This document shows, one piece after another, positions 6,526 through 17,000 of a DNA stretch of 26,795 bases. How positions within the stretch are numbered: the first letter of the stretch is position 1; every line of letters begins with the position of its first letter. The DNA is from a virus. The position numbers were made by a program, and so were the translations under genes. The stretch spans positions 1-26,795 of IMG/VR virus record IMGVR_UViG_3300017755_000077. One strand, written 5' to 3'. The notes below the pieces were generated by a model that worked only from the letters and a program-made list of their open reading frames with translations, searched no databases and was not told the origin of the DNA.

Positions 6526-7760
6526 TGGCTATTAGACCAACAACATCTTTAGCAAACCAAGGATCTAAATCATCATCTGGAGCAGGTGCTGCCGGGGTGT
6601 TTTCTGGAAGAGTTATGGCTGTTATGTTGGATGATCAAACAAATGCACAAGCCTTTAAAGATTTTGGAGAATGGAGTTCTATAGGGTGTATATTTTTTGA
6701 TAAATTAAATAAACCAAATGCATCCCCTCAATTTTCATCAGATAATTTTGCAAGACCTTTATTTCCAAATCAATCTATAGTTCCATTAGAAAATGAAATT
6801 GTATATTTAATGTCATTACCCAACAGTAATGTTCAAGAAAATGTAAATGAAGTAGGATATTATTATTTTCAACCTATTAATATATGGAATAGTGTACACC
6901 ATAATGCTATACCAGATCCTATTACGGGAATAACATTACCTATGTCCCAACAGCAGGATTATGAACAAACAGAAGCTGGAGCAGTAAGAAGAGTAACGGA
7001 TGGTGGAACTGAAATTGATTTAGGTGATACTTTTCAAGAAAAATTAAGTATTAGAAATCTTCTTCCCTATGAAGGAGATAATATATTTCAAGGTAGGTGG
7101 GGAAATACTATTAGATTAGGTTCAACAATATTAAATCCAAAAATACCAAATCCTTGGTCTCGTGATGGGGCAGATGGAGATCCTATAATAATATTAAAAA
7201 ATGGTCAACATGAAGAAGATACAGATCCATGGGTACCACAAGTAGAAGATATCAATACAGATAAATCTAGTATATATTTAACTTCAACACAAGCTATTCC
7301 TATTGAAGTAGCAAGTAAAAGTTATAATTCATATTTTAACCCCCCAACTTCCACAGATAAATTTACAGGGGAGCAAGTTATCCTTACTTCTGGAAGATTA
7401 TTATTTAATTCTAAAAATGATTCAATTTTATTAAGTTCATTTAGTACAATTAATTTAAATTCTTTAGAAAGTGTTAATATAGACTCACCTGAAACTATAG
7501 TAAAATCAAATAAAGTATTATTAGGAGATAAATATGCTACTGAACCTATTATTTTAGGTGATAAATTTTTAGCTGACTTTCAAGATCTATTAACAAAAAT
7601 GATTTCATTAACAGCAGCTTTACAAACTCCTATAGGATCAGGACCTCCATATGCTATAAATGCTTCAATACCTGTACCAGCAGTACAAGTACAACAATCA
7701 GCTCAAAAAATGATAGGTCAAATAGCCCAATATAAATCTAAAATTAGTAAAAGTAAATAA
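6525..7760 (+). CDS. Baseplate hub/central spike protein (gp5/VgrG-like candidate)
   Basis: 411 residues. Residues about 26-100 (FSGRVMAVMLDD ... PLENEIVYLMSLP) look like the OB-fold at the N-terminus of gp5/gpV-type spike proteins. Residues about 284-345 consist of short repeating beta strands (LLFNSKNDSILLSSFSTINL, then VNIDSPETIVKSNKVLLGD), as expected of a beta-helical needle. The C-terminus (350-411) is helical and Ala/Gln-rich. No lysozyme domain is visible, unlike T4 gp5. It starts with the TAATG overlap and ends with another, inside the run leading to gp25 and gp6. The structural role is well supported by position; the exact family is less certain. Confidence 0.6.
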   Translation: MAIRPTTSLANQGSKSSSGAGAAGVFSGRVMAVMLDDQTNAQAFKDFGEWSSIGCIFFDKLNKPNASPQFSSDNFARPLFPNQSIVPLENEIVYLMSLPNSNVQENVNEVGYYYFQPINIWNSVHHNAIPDPITGITLPMSQQQDYEQTEAGAVRRVTDGGTEIDLGDTFQEKLSIRNLLPYEGDNIFQGRWGNTIRLGSTILNPKIPNPWSRDGADGDPIIILKNGQHEEDTDPWVPQVEDINTDKSSIYLTSTQAIPIEVASKSYNSYFNPPTSTDKFTGEQVILTSGRLLFNSKNDSILLSSFSTINLNSLESVNIDSPETIVKSNKVLLGDKYATEPIILGDKFLADFQDLLTKMISLTAALQTPIGSGPPYAINASIPVPAVQVQQSAQKMIGQIAQYKSKISKSK

Positions 7761-9475
7761 TGGGATTAGAAAGAGTAATAATAAAGCAAGTAGTTAAAGT
7801 AGCTAAAGATACTGGTAAGCTAGAAACTGCTCTTTCTTTAATGGAAGAGAAATTAAAAGCACAAGGTGTTAAAGTTATTGAAAAAGCAGGAATAGATCCT
7901 TCTGTACTTCCTTTTAATTTAGAACAACTATTAGAGGGAAATATAGATAATGAAGGACAGCTTTTAACACCTGAATCTATTTGTAGTATTCCTCCCTTAA
8001 CTGAAATACAAAAAGCAAATGCTATAAAAGAAGTAGAAAATACTTTAACAAATCTTAATAATATTATTGAGAATAAAAACAAAATACAAGTAGCGCTTCA
8101 AACTATAAAAACCCCATTAACAGTATTAGCAACAACAGCTTCAACTTTAGATAGTTTAATTTCTACAGTTAAGGGAGCAATTCAAGTAATAAAAGCAATT
8201 CCAGTCCCTACTGCAATTATTCCACCCCAAATAGGAGGTATTGGTGTGCCTATAAATGTATTAACTATATTATCAGATTCATTAGATCAATTAGATAAAT
8301 TATTAACGATGGGGAAGGGAGTTACTAAATCAGTCCCAATATTAACTAGAGCTGTTCTTAATATGATAAGTTCTATTATAGATAAATTAAATGCTTTAGA
8401 TAATGTAATTCAACCTGTTATAACAACAACTCAAATTGTTCAAACTGCAGCTACAGTTGGAGAACTATGTCCTGTTTTAGAACAAGCTACAATAGATGTA
8501 GTTGCAACATCAATTTCTCAAACTATTATTGATTCTGTAGCAGCCTCCGGAGATAATTCCTCAATAGATGTTAATGTATCTTCTGACGCTGCGCTTGCTG
8601 CAGCTTTACAAGCTAATGCCTCACCAGGTGTGTATTATAATGGATTTAGATTAACATTAGAATCAAACCCAGATAATGAATTTTCATTTCCATCAAGAAG
8701 AATTTCTGCAACTAGAGATTTTGCAAAAGATCCAAATTTTATATACAAAAGAAGAGGTGGAATTGATGGTGGTTCTAATACATCAACACAAATATTAGCA
8801 GTAGTAACAATATATAATGCTCCTAAAAATGAACCACAAGGAAGATATTCATATAGTTCATCAACTCAAGTTTTATTTGAAGAAATGAAATATGCTATTG
8901 ATCTTTATATGTTAGGGGTTATGGGTAGAGCAGTAATTCAAGAAATAGATAACCCAGCAAATATTGAAATTGCGGGAGCTGGTAACAGCGATGGTAGTCA
9001 AACTGCTGTAGGAGTAGGTTCAGATCCACTTCCCCCAGGTTGGGTAGTAAATGGACCAGTTGTAGTTCAACCCTTAGACAGAAATACTGGAAATCAAGTT
9101 CAAGGAACTATATCAATAAACGAACCAGTAGTAATAACTATGAATACTTTAGGTGGAACTGATCAGGATAGTTTTACTAATAGTTTAATTACTTTTCAAA
9201 AAGGAAATAAACCTATGAATTCTCAATTAAGTAGAGAATCATTTGCTCAAAGAAATCAATCTATAACAGCACCAATTACTATATTAGCAGAAACAGGCAT
9301 ATGGAATTATACATTAGCTATAATTAATAATTTCCAAGATACAGGTAATCAAGCTAATTTTGCGGTATCAGCCGTTAGTATTGGAGGTACTGTTGGAGGA
9401 GTAGGTAGTGGAGGAAGTGCAGGAAATAATACAGTTATATTAGGTAATGACACATCTTCAAACACCCAACTGTAA
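7760..9475 (+). CDS. Putative tail/baseplate structural protein
   Basis: 571 residues. Residues 1-260 are largely helical, with long Ile/Thr/Val-rich stretches (LDSLISTVKGAIQVIKAIPV; LTILSDSLDQLDKLLTMGKG). These are too polar and broken to be clear membrane spans and may instead form extended helices. Residues about 290-400 contain a beta-rich domain ending in SSSTQVLFEEMKYAIDLYML. Residues about 430-571 are beta-rich and Gly/Asn-rich, resembling an Ig-like module. No signal peptide is seen. It lies between the spike candidate and gp25, starting by TAATG overlap, so a baseplate hub or tail-tube role is likely. No named family is recognised. Confidence 0.7.
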   Translation: MGLERVIIKQVVKVAKDTGKLETALSLMEEKLKAQGVKVIEKAGIDPSVLPFNLEQLLEGNIDNEGQLLTPESICSIPPLTEIQKANAIKEVENTLTNLNNIIENKNKIQVALQTIKTPLTVLATTASTLDSLISTVKGAIQVIKAIPVPTAIIPPQIGGIGVPINVLTILSDSLDQLDKLLTMGKGVTKSVPILTRAVLNMISSIIDKLNALDNVIQPVITTTQIVQTAATVGELCPVLEQATIDVVATSISQTIIDSVAASGDNSSIDVNVSSDAALAAALQANASPGVYYNGFRLTLESNPDNEFSFPSRRISATRDFAKDPNFIYKRRGGIDGGSNTSTQILAVVTIYNAPKNEPQGRYSYSSSTQVLFEEMKYAIDLYMLGVMGRAVIQEIDNPANIEIAGAGNSDGSQTAVGVGSDPLPPGWVVNGPVVVQPLDRNTGNQVQGTISINEPVVITMNTLGGTDQDSFTNSLITFQKGNKPMNSQLSRESFAQRNQSITAPITILAETGIWNYTLAIINNFQDTGNQANFAVSAVSIGGTVGGVGSGGSAGNNTVILGNDTSSNTQL

Positions 9476-9496
9476 AAAATTAAAATAACTAATATT

Positions 9497-9504
9497 TATA
9501 AATA
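9497..9504 (+). promoter_or_regulatory. Possible T4-type late promoter core (TATAAATA)
   Basis: TATAAATA sits in the 31-base gap before the gene at 9507, within ATATTTATAAATAAA, a string also found before 21637. With T4 spacing, transcription would start about 6 bases after the box, i.e. at or just past this ATG, so it might serve gp25/gp6 or an internal start instead. In DNA this AT-rich the octamer also occurs by chance within genes. Confidence 0.3.
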
Positions 9505-9506
9505 AA

Positions 9507-9857
9507 ATGAAGACATCAGCATTAAAAACAATTATTAAAGAAGCAGTAAAGGAAGCGATTCAAGAAGAATTGAAGGAAATTTTACTGGAAGCTGTTAAAA
9601 CTCCAAAAGTTATATCACAAGTACCAGTTGCACCTGTAGTTGAAAATTATACCCCACCAACTCCACCGCAACCTGTAATGTCAGCTGAGGATAAAAGAAC
9701 AGCATACAAGAATATATTAGGGGATACAAATATGGCTTTAAATAGTAGTAATGTCCAATCATTCCAACCTCAAGCAGGAATGGATGTAGCTAATGGAACA
9801 TTACCAGCAGGAGAAGTAGATATGTCTCAAATAATGGGATTAATGAATAATAAATAA
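9507..9857 (+). CDS. Small protein with N-terminal amphipathic helix
   Basis: 116 residues. Residues 1-31 form a strongly amphipathic charged helix (KTIIKEAVKEAIQEELKEIL). A Pro/Val-rich linker follows (about 33-57), then MSAEDKRTAYKNILGD and a Met/Gln-rich tail ending QIMGLMNNK. No enzyme motif is present. Layout between the 571-residue structural protein and gp25 (TAATG overlap with gp25) suggests a minor virion or assembly protein. If the TATAAATA just upstream is a real promoter, Met58 would be an alternative start. Confidence 0.7.
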   Translation: MKTSALKTIIKEAVKEAIQEELKEILLEAVKTPKVISQVPVAPVVENYTPPTPPQPVMSAEDKRTAYKNILGDTNMALNSSNVQSFQPQAGMDVANGTLPAGEVDMSQIMGLMNNK

Positions 9858-10264
9858 TGGCAAGAATAATACAAAATAAATGGCCTATAGATCTACAACC
9901 TAGTAGAGCTATTGGTTTTGGTTTCCCTTTAAATGGGGATGCTGTTTTTGTGCCTACATATTATACTAGAGATCAAATTAAAGCTAATATGGTTAATTAT
10001 TTGTTAACCAATAAAGGAGAAAGAGTATTTAAGCCAAGTTTTGGAGCTGATTTAAGAAATTTATTATTTGAAAATATGCAAGATATATCAAATGATGATT
10101 TAAAAAATACAATCCAAGATGATATAGCACTTTATTTCCCTAATGTAATGATTAAAGAAATAAAATTTAACAATCTACCAGATGAAAACACAGTTAATTT
10201 TACATTAGTATACCAAATTGTAAATTTTGGGGTAGATGATGAAATTAATATATTACTACAATAA
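9857..10264 (+). CDS. 25: Baseplate wedge protein gp25
   Basis: 135 residues, the usual size for the GPW/gp25 family. The N-terminal part has the typical SRAIGFGFPLNG region; the middle has MVNYLLTNKGERVFKPSFGA followed by DLRNLLFE, the family's best conserved part, where the chain leads into the inner-baseplate contact. The C-terminus is beta-rich. gp25 joins gp6 and gp53 in the wedge and helps trigger sheath contraction; P2 gpW and the T6SS protein TssE are relatives. It starts and ends with one-base TAATG overlaps, so it is tightly linked to gp6. This is one of the most secure calls in the window. Confidence 0.93.
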   Translation: MARIIQNKWPIDLQPSRAIGFGFPLNGDAVFVPTYYTRDQIKANMVNYLLTNKGERVFKPSFGADLRNLLFENMQDISNDDLKNTIQDDIALYFPNVMIKEIKFNNLPDENTVNFTLVYQIVNFGVDDEINILLQ

Positions 10265-12126
10265 TGAGTAAATTAAATAGAGACATACGATATATAAATA
10301 GAGATTTTAGTACTCTAAGGGAAAATTTAATACAATATTCTAAAACATATTTCCCAAATACTTATAATGATTTTTCAGAAACATCAACTGGAATGTTATT
10401 TATGGAAATGTCTGCATATGTGGGGGATGTGTTATCTTTTTATTTAGATAACCAAATCCAAGAAACTTTTATACAAAAAGCAAGACAAACTACAAATTTA
10501 TATTCTTTAGCTTACTCTATGGGGTATGTCCCTAAAGTAACAACTGTAGCATCTGTAGAATTAGACTTTTACCAACAAGTACCTTCAAAATTAAGTGCAA
10601 GTGTTTATGTACCTGATTATGATTATGCTGTAGTAATTCCAGAAAATACACAAATCTCTTCAAATGTAGATTCTTCAATGAATTTTATAATAGAAGATGC
10701 AGTAGATTTCCAATCATCAAGTTCATTAGATTTAACTGAAGAATCAATATATCAAATATCAGGAGTCAATCCTACCTATTTTTTATTAAAAAAGAAAAGA
10801 AAAGCAATATCTGCTACTGTTAAGTCACAAAATTTTGTATTTAACGCTTCTAAAAAATTCGATACTAGAGATCTTAAGGCTGGGAATATTATAGGTGTAT
10901 TAGATGTAATTGATAGTAATGGCAATGTCTGGTATGAAGTTCCTAATTTAGCGCAAGAAAACGTATTTAATTCAATTAGAAACACAAACACAAACGATCC
11001 TAACTACTCAATAGATACAGAAGTACCTTATTTATTAGAATTAAAATCAGTACAAAGAAGATTTGTTACAAGATTTTTAAATGAAAATACATTACAACTT
11101 CAATTTGGGGCTGGTAGCACTAGAAATATAGATGAAGAAATAGTTCCAAATCCAGATAATGTTGGTTTAGGATTACCTTTTGAAAAAACTAAATTAACAA
11201 CAGCATTTTCTCCTTTAAATTTTGTTTATACTAACACTTATGGTATTGCTCCTTATAATACAACTTTAACTGTAAGGTATTTAGTTGGGGGAGGGGCATC
11301 AGCAAATGTAGAAGCGGGAGTATTAACGGCAGTAGATGATACAAATATAAAATTTATCAACCCAGATTTATCAGATACAACATTAGCAAATCAAATCTTC
11401 AAATCTATAGCTTCTAATAATGTTAAGGCAGCAGATGGTGGGATGGATGGAGATACTATAGAAGAAATAAGACAAAATTCACTAGGTAATTTCCAAAACC
11501 AATTAAGAACTGTTACTCCACAAGATTATTTAGTTCGATCTTTATCAATGCCTTCTAATTTAGGAGTAGTTGCTAAAGCTCATGTTCAACCTTGTAAAGT
11601 AGGTGAGTATGAAGCTGGTACTTTACCATCTGTTTTAGATTTATATATTTTAACTTATGATATAAATAAAAAATTAAGAACAGCATCTGACATCTTAAAA
11701 AGAAATTTACAAACATATCTATCAGAGTATAGAATGATAAATGATTCTATTAACATAAAAGATGCTTATATTATTAATATAGGGGTAAATTTTGAAATAA
11801 TAGTTAGACCTAATTATAATAATGCAGAAACTATAACTAAATGTATAAATTCATTAACCACATTTTTCGAAATAGATAAATGGCAAATTAATGAGCCTAT
11901 TATGATGAAAGATATTTCAATTCTTTTAGATAAGGTAGAAGGAGTGCAAACAGTAAATAATATAGAAATTGTAAACCTAGCAGGAGAAAGTTTAGGTTAT
12001 AGTAAATTTTCATATGACGTTAATGGATCTACTATAGACAGTGTATTATACCCATCAATAGATCCAATGGTTTTTGAAGTTAAGAATCCAACAGAAGATA
12101 TTAGAGGTAGAGTAGTACCAATATAA
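10264..12126 (+). CDS. 6: Baseplate wedge protein gp6 (Baseplate_J family)
   Basis: 620 residues, close to T4 gp6 (660). The N-terminus (RDIRYINRDFSTLRENLIQY) and the stretch GMLFMEMSAYVGDVLSFYLD then TTNLYSLAYSMGYVPK at about residues 42-98 are characteristic of gp6/P2 gpJ-type wedge proteins. The centre (about 330-440) contains GGGASANVEAGVL and a region with IRQNSLGNFQNQLRTVTPQDYLV, also typical. Dimers of gp6 form the inner ring that ties the wedges together. It directly follows gp25, the order of P2 W-J, and precedes the structural proteins that lead to the gpI/gp7-like gene. Confidence 0.92.
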   Translation: MSKLNRDIRYINRDFSTLRENLIQYSKTYFPNTYNDFSETSTGMLFMEMSAYVGDVLSFYLDNQIQETFIQKARQTTNLYSLAYSMGYVPKVTTVASVELDFYQQVPSKLSASVYVPDYDYAVVIPENTQISSNVDSSMNFIIEDAVDFQSSSSLDLTEESIYQISGVNPTYFLLKKKRKAISATVKSQNFVFNASKKFDTRDLKAGNIIGVLDVIDSNGNVWYEVPNLAQENVFNSIRNTNTNDPNYSIDTEVPYLLELKSVQRRFVTRFLNENTLQLQFGAGSTRNIDEEIVPNPDNVGLGLPFEKTKLTTAFSPLNFVYTNTYGIAPYNTTLTVRYLVGGGASANVEAGVLTAVDDTNIKFINPDLSDTTLANQIFKSIASNNVKAADGGMDGDTIEEIRQNSLGNFQNQLRTVTPQDYLVRSLSMPSNLGVVAKAHVQPCKVGEYEAGTLPSVLDLYILTYDINKKLRTASDILKRNLQTYLSEYRMINDSINIKDAYIINIGVNFEIIVRPNYNNAETITKCINSLTTFFEIDKWQINEPIMMKDISILLDKVEGVQTVNNIEIVNLAGESLGYSKFSYDVNGSTIDSVLYPSIDPMVFEVKNPTEDIRGRVVPI

Positions 12127-12135
12127 AAAAGAATT

Positions 12136-13575
12136 ATGGCAATATATAAAATTTTCCCAACAAAAGACGCTTCCCTTTACTCTCAGTTTCCATCACAAAA
12201 TACTGGGCTTGATGAGATTTTAGATATGTCTACTCAAGTTAAAGAAGGTCATGGTCAAACAAATAGATCATTAATCCAATTTTCAACCACAGAAGTAGTT
12301 GATACTATAGATAATCTTGTAGGGAGTGGAACATCATTTATTAATGGTACAATATTGCCAATTTTTAGTACAAATGGTGGAGTACCACTTTCAGGAACAC
12401 CTGGAACATATAATAATGTTGTAATAAATGGAATAAGCAGTAAAGCTAAAAATGCTTTAGCTACCGTGATAGTTGATGGTTCGGGAGAAATTACAAGTGC
12501 CACAATTACTAACACAGGATCATTTTACCAAAAGGGAGAATTATTAAAAATATCTTCTGGAAAATTAGGAGTAAATTCACTTCAAACAGATACTACAGTA
12601 GGACTAAAATACCCAGATTTAGATTATGGGGCATCATTAAAAATGTCAGCAGCAGTTGTTAGTGGATTAAGTCAAAACAGTACAATAGAAGTATTTCCTA
12701 TATCATCTAGTTGGGATATGGGAACAGGAAGATTTTATGATGAACCAAAAACAGTAAATGGTTGTAGTTGGATTTTTTCTGACTACTCAGGATCAACAGA
12801 ATGGCAAACACAACCATTTCCAGTAGGTACTCCTTATGCAACTGCATCATTTTCATCAAGTATGGAAGGTGGAGGAAATTGGTATTATGCTGATCCATCA
12901 GGTGTAGATTATAAATTTAAACAATTGTTTTCATATGGTAATAGTATTGATATTGATATTGATATTCAAAGATCAATTAATCAACAATACCTATATGAGC
13001 AAGATTCTACAACAGGACAAAAGAATGATGGATTTATTGTAAAACAAACAGGTAGTCAAGAATTTTTAAATAATGTTAATACACAAGCAACATTTAGATA
13101 TTTTTCAATAGATACAAATACTATATATCCCCCTATGTTAGAGATAAAGTGGGATGATTATAATTTTAATACAGGTTCATCAGATAACACAATATTAAAA
13201 CAAGCAGAAGCATTTGTATCTGTTTATAATAATGCCGGAACTTATTACTCTGGAAGTATTGCTAGATTTAGGTTAGCAGGAATACCAAAATACCCAGATG
13301 TAGTATTCCAAACGGCATCATTATATACAACAAATTTTTATTTACCACCCCAAACATCATATTATTCTATAAAAGACACAGATACTAATGAGGTTATTAT
13401 TAATTTTGATGAAAAATATACTAAAATAAGTGCAGATTCAACATCAAATTATTTTGATGTATATATGAATGGTTTAGAACCTGAAAGATATTATACTATT
13501 CTTATTAAAACAACAATAGATGGTTCTACAAAAATATTCGATGAAGATATAATGTTTAAAGTAATAAATGGGTAA
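12136..13575 (+). CDS. Putative baseplate/tail protein with DNRLRE-like domain
   Basis: 479 residues. Residues 1-60 (YKIFPTKDASLYSQFPSQNT ... RSLIQFSTTEV) and 164-230 (DYGASLKMSAAVV ... VFPISSSWDMGTGRF) together resemble a DNRLRE-type beta domain. They are separated by a Gly/Thr/Ser-rich stretch at about residues 60-163 that looks inserted. Residues about 350-479 form a further beta-rich part. No signal peptide is present, as expected of a virion protein. It begins 9 bases after gp6 and shares TAATG with the following gene. A role in the outer baseplate or in binding host glycans is plausible from the fold and context; the evidence is a visual pattern match only. Confidence 0.6.
   Translation: MAIYKIFPTKDASLYSQFPSQNTGLDEILDMSTQVKEGHGQTNRSLIQFSTTEVVDTIDNLVGSGTSFINGTILPIFSTNGGVPLSGTPGTYNNVVINGISSKAKNALATVIVDGSGEITSATITNTGSFYQKGELLKISSGKLGVNSLQTDTTVGLKYPDLDYGASLKMSAAVVSGLSQNSTIEVFPISSSWDMGTGRFYDEPKTVNGCSWIFSDYSGSTEWQTQPFPVGTPYATASFSSSMEGGGNWYYADPSGVDYKFKQLFSYGNSIDIDIDIQRSINQQYLYEQDSTTGQKNDGFIVKQTGSQEFLNNVNTQATFRYFSIDTNTIYPPMLEIKWDDYNFNTGSSDNTILKQAEAFVSVYNNAGTYYSGSIARFRLAGIPKYPDVVFQTASLYTTNFYLPPQTSYYSIKDTDTNEVIINFDEKYTKISADSTSNYFDVYMNGLEPERYYTILIKTTIDGSTKIFDEDIMFKVING
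12313..12627 (+). other. Inserted beta-module within the DNRLRE-like protein
   Basis: Residues about 60-163 of the 479-residue protein separate two halves of its DNRLRE-like domain. The part ATVIVDGSGEITSATITNTG followed by SFYQKGELL has the pattern hydrophobic-x-G-x-(V/I)-x-x-(I/V)-x-(V/I)-x-N-x-G-x-x-Y. The same pattern recurs in the proteins at 23417 and, more loosely, 14095. Boundaries are approximate. Confidence 0.5.
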
Positions 13576-14072
13576 TGCAATACGATAATTCAACAAATAA
13601 TAACGCACCTAATTCTAATGCACTCCCTAATGCACCTTTAGATGATACTCAATTAAATAAATCTACAGATGAAAATACAGAAGTAACTTTAATTAGAACG
13701 GGATATAATAGAGAGTCATTTAGATCTACATTTGATACAGAATTTAAAGAATTAGGTGTAGCTGAGCAAGATTTAAGTTTTTTTGATCCTAACTTGGCTT
13801 CCGTAGAAGATTTTTTTAACATATACAACAATTTGTTTTTTATTATTCCTAAATATGGAGAAATAAATTCACATGAATATTTAATTAAAGAAAGTAGTGA
13901 TTATATAGATTATAAAGCAAATCAGGAAGAAATCCAGGCTTTATTAGATGAAATAGCAGAATTAAGAGAAACAAACTTACAACTCCAGGTGGATATGGCA
14001 AGTATATTAGGTGCAAAACAAGAAATTGATAGAGCAATTGAAGATGCAAGAGAAGTTGAATCAGGAACATAA
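13575..14072 (+). CDS. Coiled-coil protein between baseplate genes
   Basis: 165 residues. The N-terminus (1-35) is Asn-rich and probably disordered. Residues about 38-105 form a folded part with FRSTFDTEFKELGVAEQDLS and FFNIYNNLFFIIPKYG. Residues about 112-160 (NQEEIQALLDEIAELRETNL continuing with QLQVDMASIL) are a clear coiled coil. No family is recognised. It starts by TAATG overlap with the DNRLRE-like gene and ends 22 bases before the giant gpI/gp7-like gene, so a wedge or short tail-fibre attachment role fits. Confidence 0.7.
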   Translation: MQYDNSTNNNAPNSNALPNAPLDDTQLNKSTDENTEVTLIRTGYNRESFRSTFDTEFKELGVAEQDLSFFDPNLASVEDFFNIYNNLFFIIPKYGEINSHEYLIKESSDYIDYKANQEEIQALLDEIAELRETNLQLQVDMASILGAKQEIDRAIEDAREVESGT

Positions 14073-14094
14073 TCATAAAGTAAAATAACAAAAG

Positions 14095-17000
14095 ATGACA
14101 GAAATACCAGTATCTTCTTCTATGCAACAAATTAATCCTTCATTATTATTTAATGATGGGTTTGAGTTAGAAAATAGTTCTTTAATACCTAATGAAGACT
14201 ATTCAGGGTCTTTTACTCCTGGGATAAATCAAATTGAATTTTATGTTTATGATTCTCAAAAAAGTATCCAATATTCAGATTATAACTTTTTAGATTATCA
14301 AATAACTCAAAATACTACACCTGATGCTAATCCTGTAGGGGCAAATACGGAGCAATTAGCTAACCCAGTTGTAGGTAATTCTACTACAGACGTAGTAAAT
14401 ATAAACCCTGAAGAAGATATATATAATGCTGGTTATAGTAATGGAGTGTTATATGGGGTTTATAATTTTATAAATAATCAACTAAGTTCATCTATAGATA
14501 ATAAATATTTCATATCAGAAATATCAGGAGATAGAACAGAAATTAGAATAAAATCTAATTATATTACCCCAACTCAAATGAAGTCTTCATATATTTCATT
14601 TGAAAATACTCTTAATACTCCTAAATATTTCGATGAATTTTATATAACATTTGGTGAAAATGAATACCATATTGGTGTTAATAGTCAATATGATGCTGGT
14701 TTAAATACAAACACAGCAAATACTGAAGCTGATAAAACACCAGGTGAACCTTCAATTCTAATTAAGTTATTTGATCCACTTCCATCTAGATATCAAGTAT
14801 TAAATGAGTTATATGTTGTTACAAAAACAGCAGAAACTCAAGTATATGAAGTAGATTTTGTTGAAGATTTAAGTGTAATAAGTGATACAATTGCTTTAAA
14901 AGGTCCTAATATAAATTTAGACATTAAAGATTTTGTAAATAACTCAACAACTTATAAAAATAAAAATGAATTATTAAATACTGAATCTAGCGGATCTAAA
15001 GATCAATTTTTAAGTATTTTAGATCAAAAAGGTATAAAATTAACTCCTAATTACTCAACTTCATCATTTGACCAATTCGTTAATTTTTCATCAGCAAAAG
15101 AAAGAACTAAAAACTTTTATACAAAAGTATCTAGAATACAGTCATATGAAAATGATATTGCTGCTATTAATCCTATAACAGGATCGAACCCAACACCTCA
15201 AATTTCACAAAGTATAGCAGGTTTATACACTAAAATTGAAGAAGAAATAAGATCTTTTGATGGTTGGGATTATTATTTGTACTATAATACAGCCTCTGAT
15301 TCTTATCCAAAAGATTTAGCAATAAGTAATGATTTTCCATTTCCCTTATTAAACACAGGAAGTACTGAAGTATTAGAATGGCTAGGTAGTGATGTAGAAA
15401 ATAGTCAATATTATGGAGGGGTTTTATTATCAGCTTCATTATATGATAATAATAATCAAAATTATTTATATTATACTATTCCTACATTTATAACAGAGCA
15501 AAATAATAATGATAATTATGTAGATTTTGTAAATATGGTTGGTCAATCATTTGATGAACTTTGGCTGTATACAAAAACTATAACAAATAAATTAAATACT
15601 ACTAATGTTTTAGATGAAGGTGTTCCTTTATCATTAGCAGATGATGTAGTTACATCTTTAGGGTATACAGGATTTGGTAATAATTATAATAATCAAGATA
15701 ACTTTATAGGGTTAGCAGGTAATGATGATGGGGTTTATGTTCCACCAACAGGAAGTGAATTAATAAACCATTATATAGCTATTAATAATGGTGAAATAGT
15801 TAATTATTGGGATCCTAATTATTCATGGGCAGATTATGTTGAACAATTAATAACAAAAGGGTTTCCATATCCAATAGATGATGTAAGTAAAGAAATATTT
15901 AAACGTCTTTACCATAATATGTCTTATCTTGTAAAGAAAAAAGGTACAGTAGCTGGGTTAAGACAATTAATTAATATTTGGGGTATTCCAAATACTATTT
16001 TAAGAATAAATGAATTTGGAGGTAAAAATAAAGACCAAACAGATGATTATGATTTATGGTATGAAAGATATAGTTATGCTTACTCCCCAGTAGCTAATTC
16101 ATATAGAGCAAGTGCATCAGCTATAGTTCCATGGATGCCTTTAGAAAGAAATAGAATAGCAGATGCAGGAGCTTATGTAGTTCCTGATGGTGTAGCTCTT
16201 AGGTTTAAAACAACAGGTTACCCATCATCTTCATTTGCTGGAAGTTTTGATAAACAAACCATAGCAGCAAAAAAATCAAATGGGTTAGATGATAAAGAAT
16301 TTGATTGGGGGATAACACTTAATTATACAGGATCTACATCAGGCTCATATTCAGGTTCATCAAATAGTGATTATAGAGATTGGGCAGAAATGCAATTTTA
16401 TATATCAGGAGCAGCTGCGGATGGAGGTAATGCTATTTCAGATCCAATTTACTTACCATTTTACAATAAAGATTGGTGGTCTGTTATCTTACAAAGAAAT
16501 GAACACGTAGCTTATACTAACAATTCAAATAGAGTAACATATACTTTATATGTTAAAAATAAAATATATAATGGGTGGGATGGAAATAGTTTAGGATTTG
16601 AAGGATCAGCTAGTTTAGATTCTTTTGATGTTAGTGGGGGTGGATTATATGGAACAGGATTATATGGAACAGCTTTATATGGTGCCCAAATATCTGGATC
16701 TTTAAATTATGCTTGGAATAAATTTGGTACAAATGCTAATGATGGGGTTTATATTGGGGGTAGAATAAATGGAACAGAAGTAGGAGGATTAACAACAAAT
16801 TTAGCTGGTCAAGCATTTTCTGGATCATTTCAAGAATTTAGATACTATTCACATGATATAAGTGAATCTGTATTTAATGATTTTGTAATGAATCCTGAGT
16901 CAATTGAAGGTAATGCATCAGTAGGAAATGAAAGTTCATTTGATATAGTAAATTTTAGAGCACCTTTAGGAAATGAATTAGAAAGTTTATTTACTTCTTC

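Noticed and set aside
7744-8082. 112-codon minus-strand open frame
   Set aside because: It is antisense to the 571-residue structural gene and has no recognisable domain; all supported genes here are on the + strand.
10280-11665. TATAAATA matches inside the gp6 gene
   Set aside because: They lie within coding sequence, and the AT-rich composition predicts several such matches by chance.
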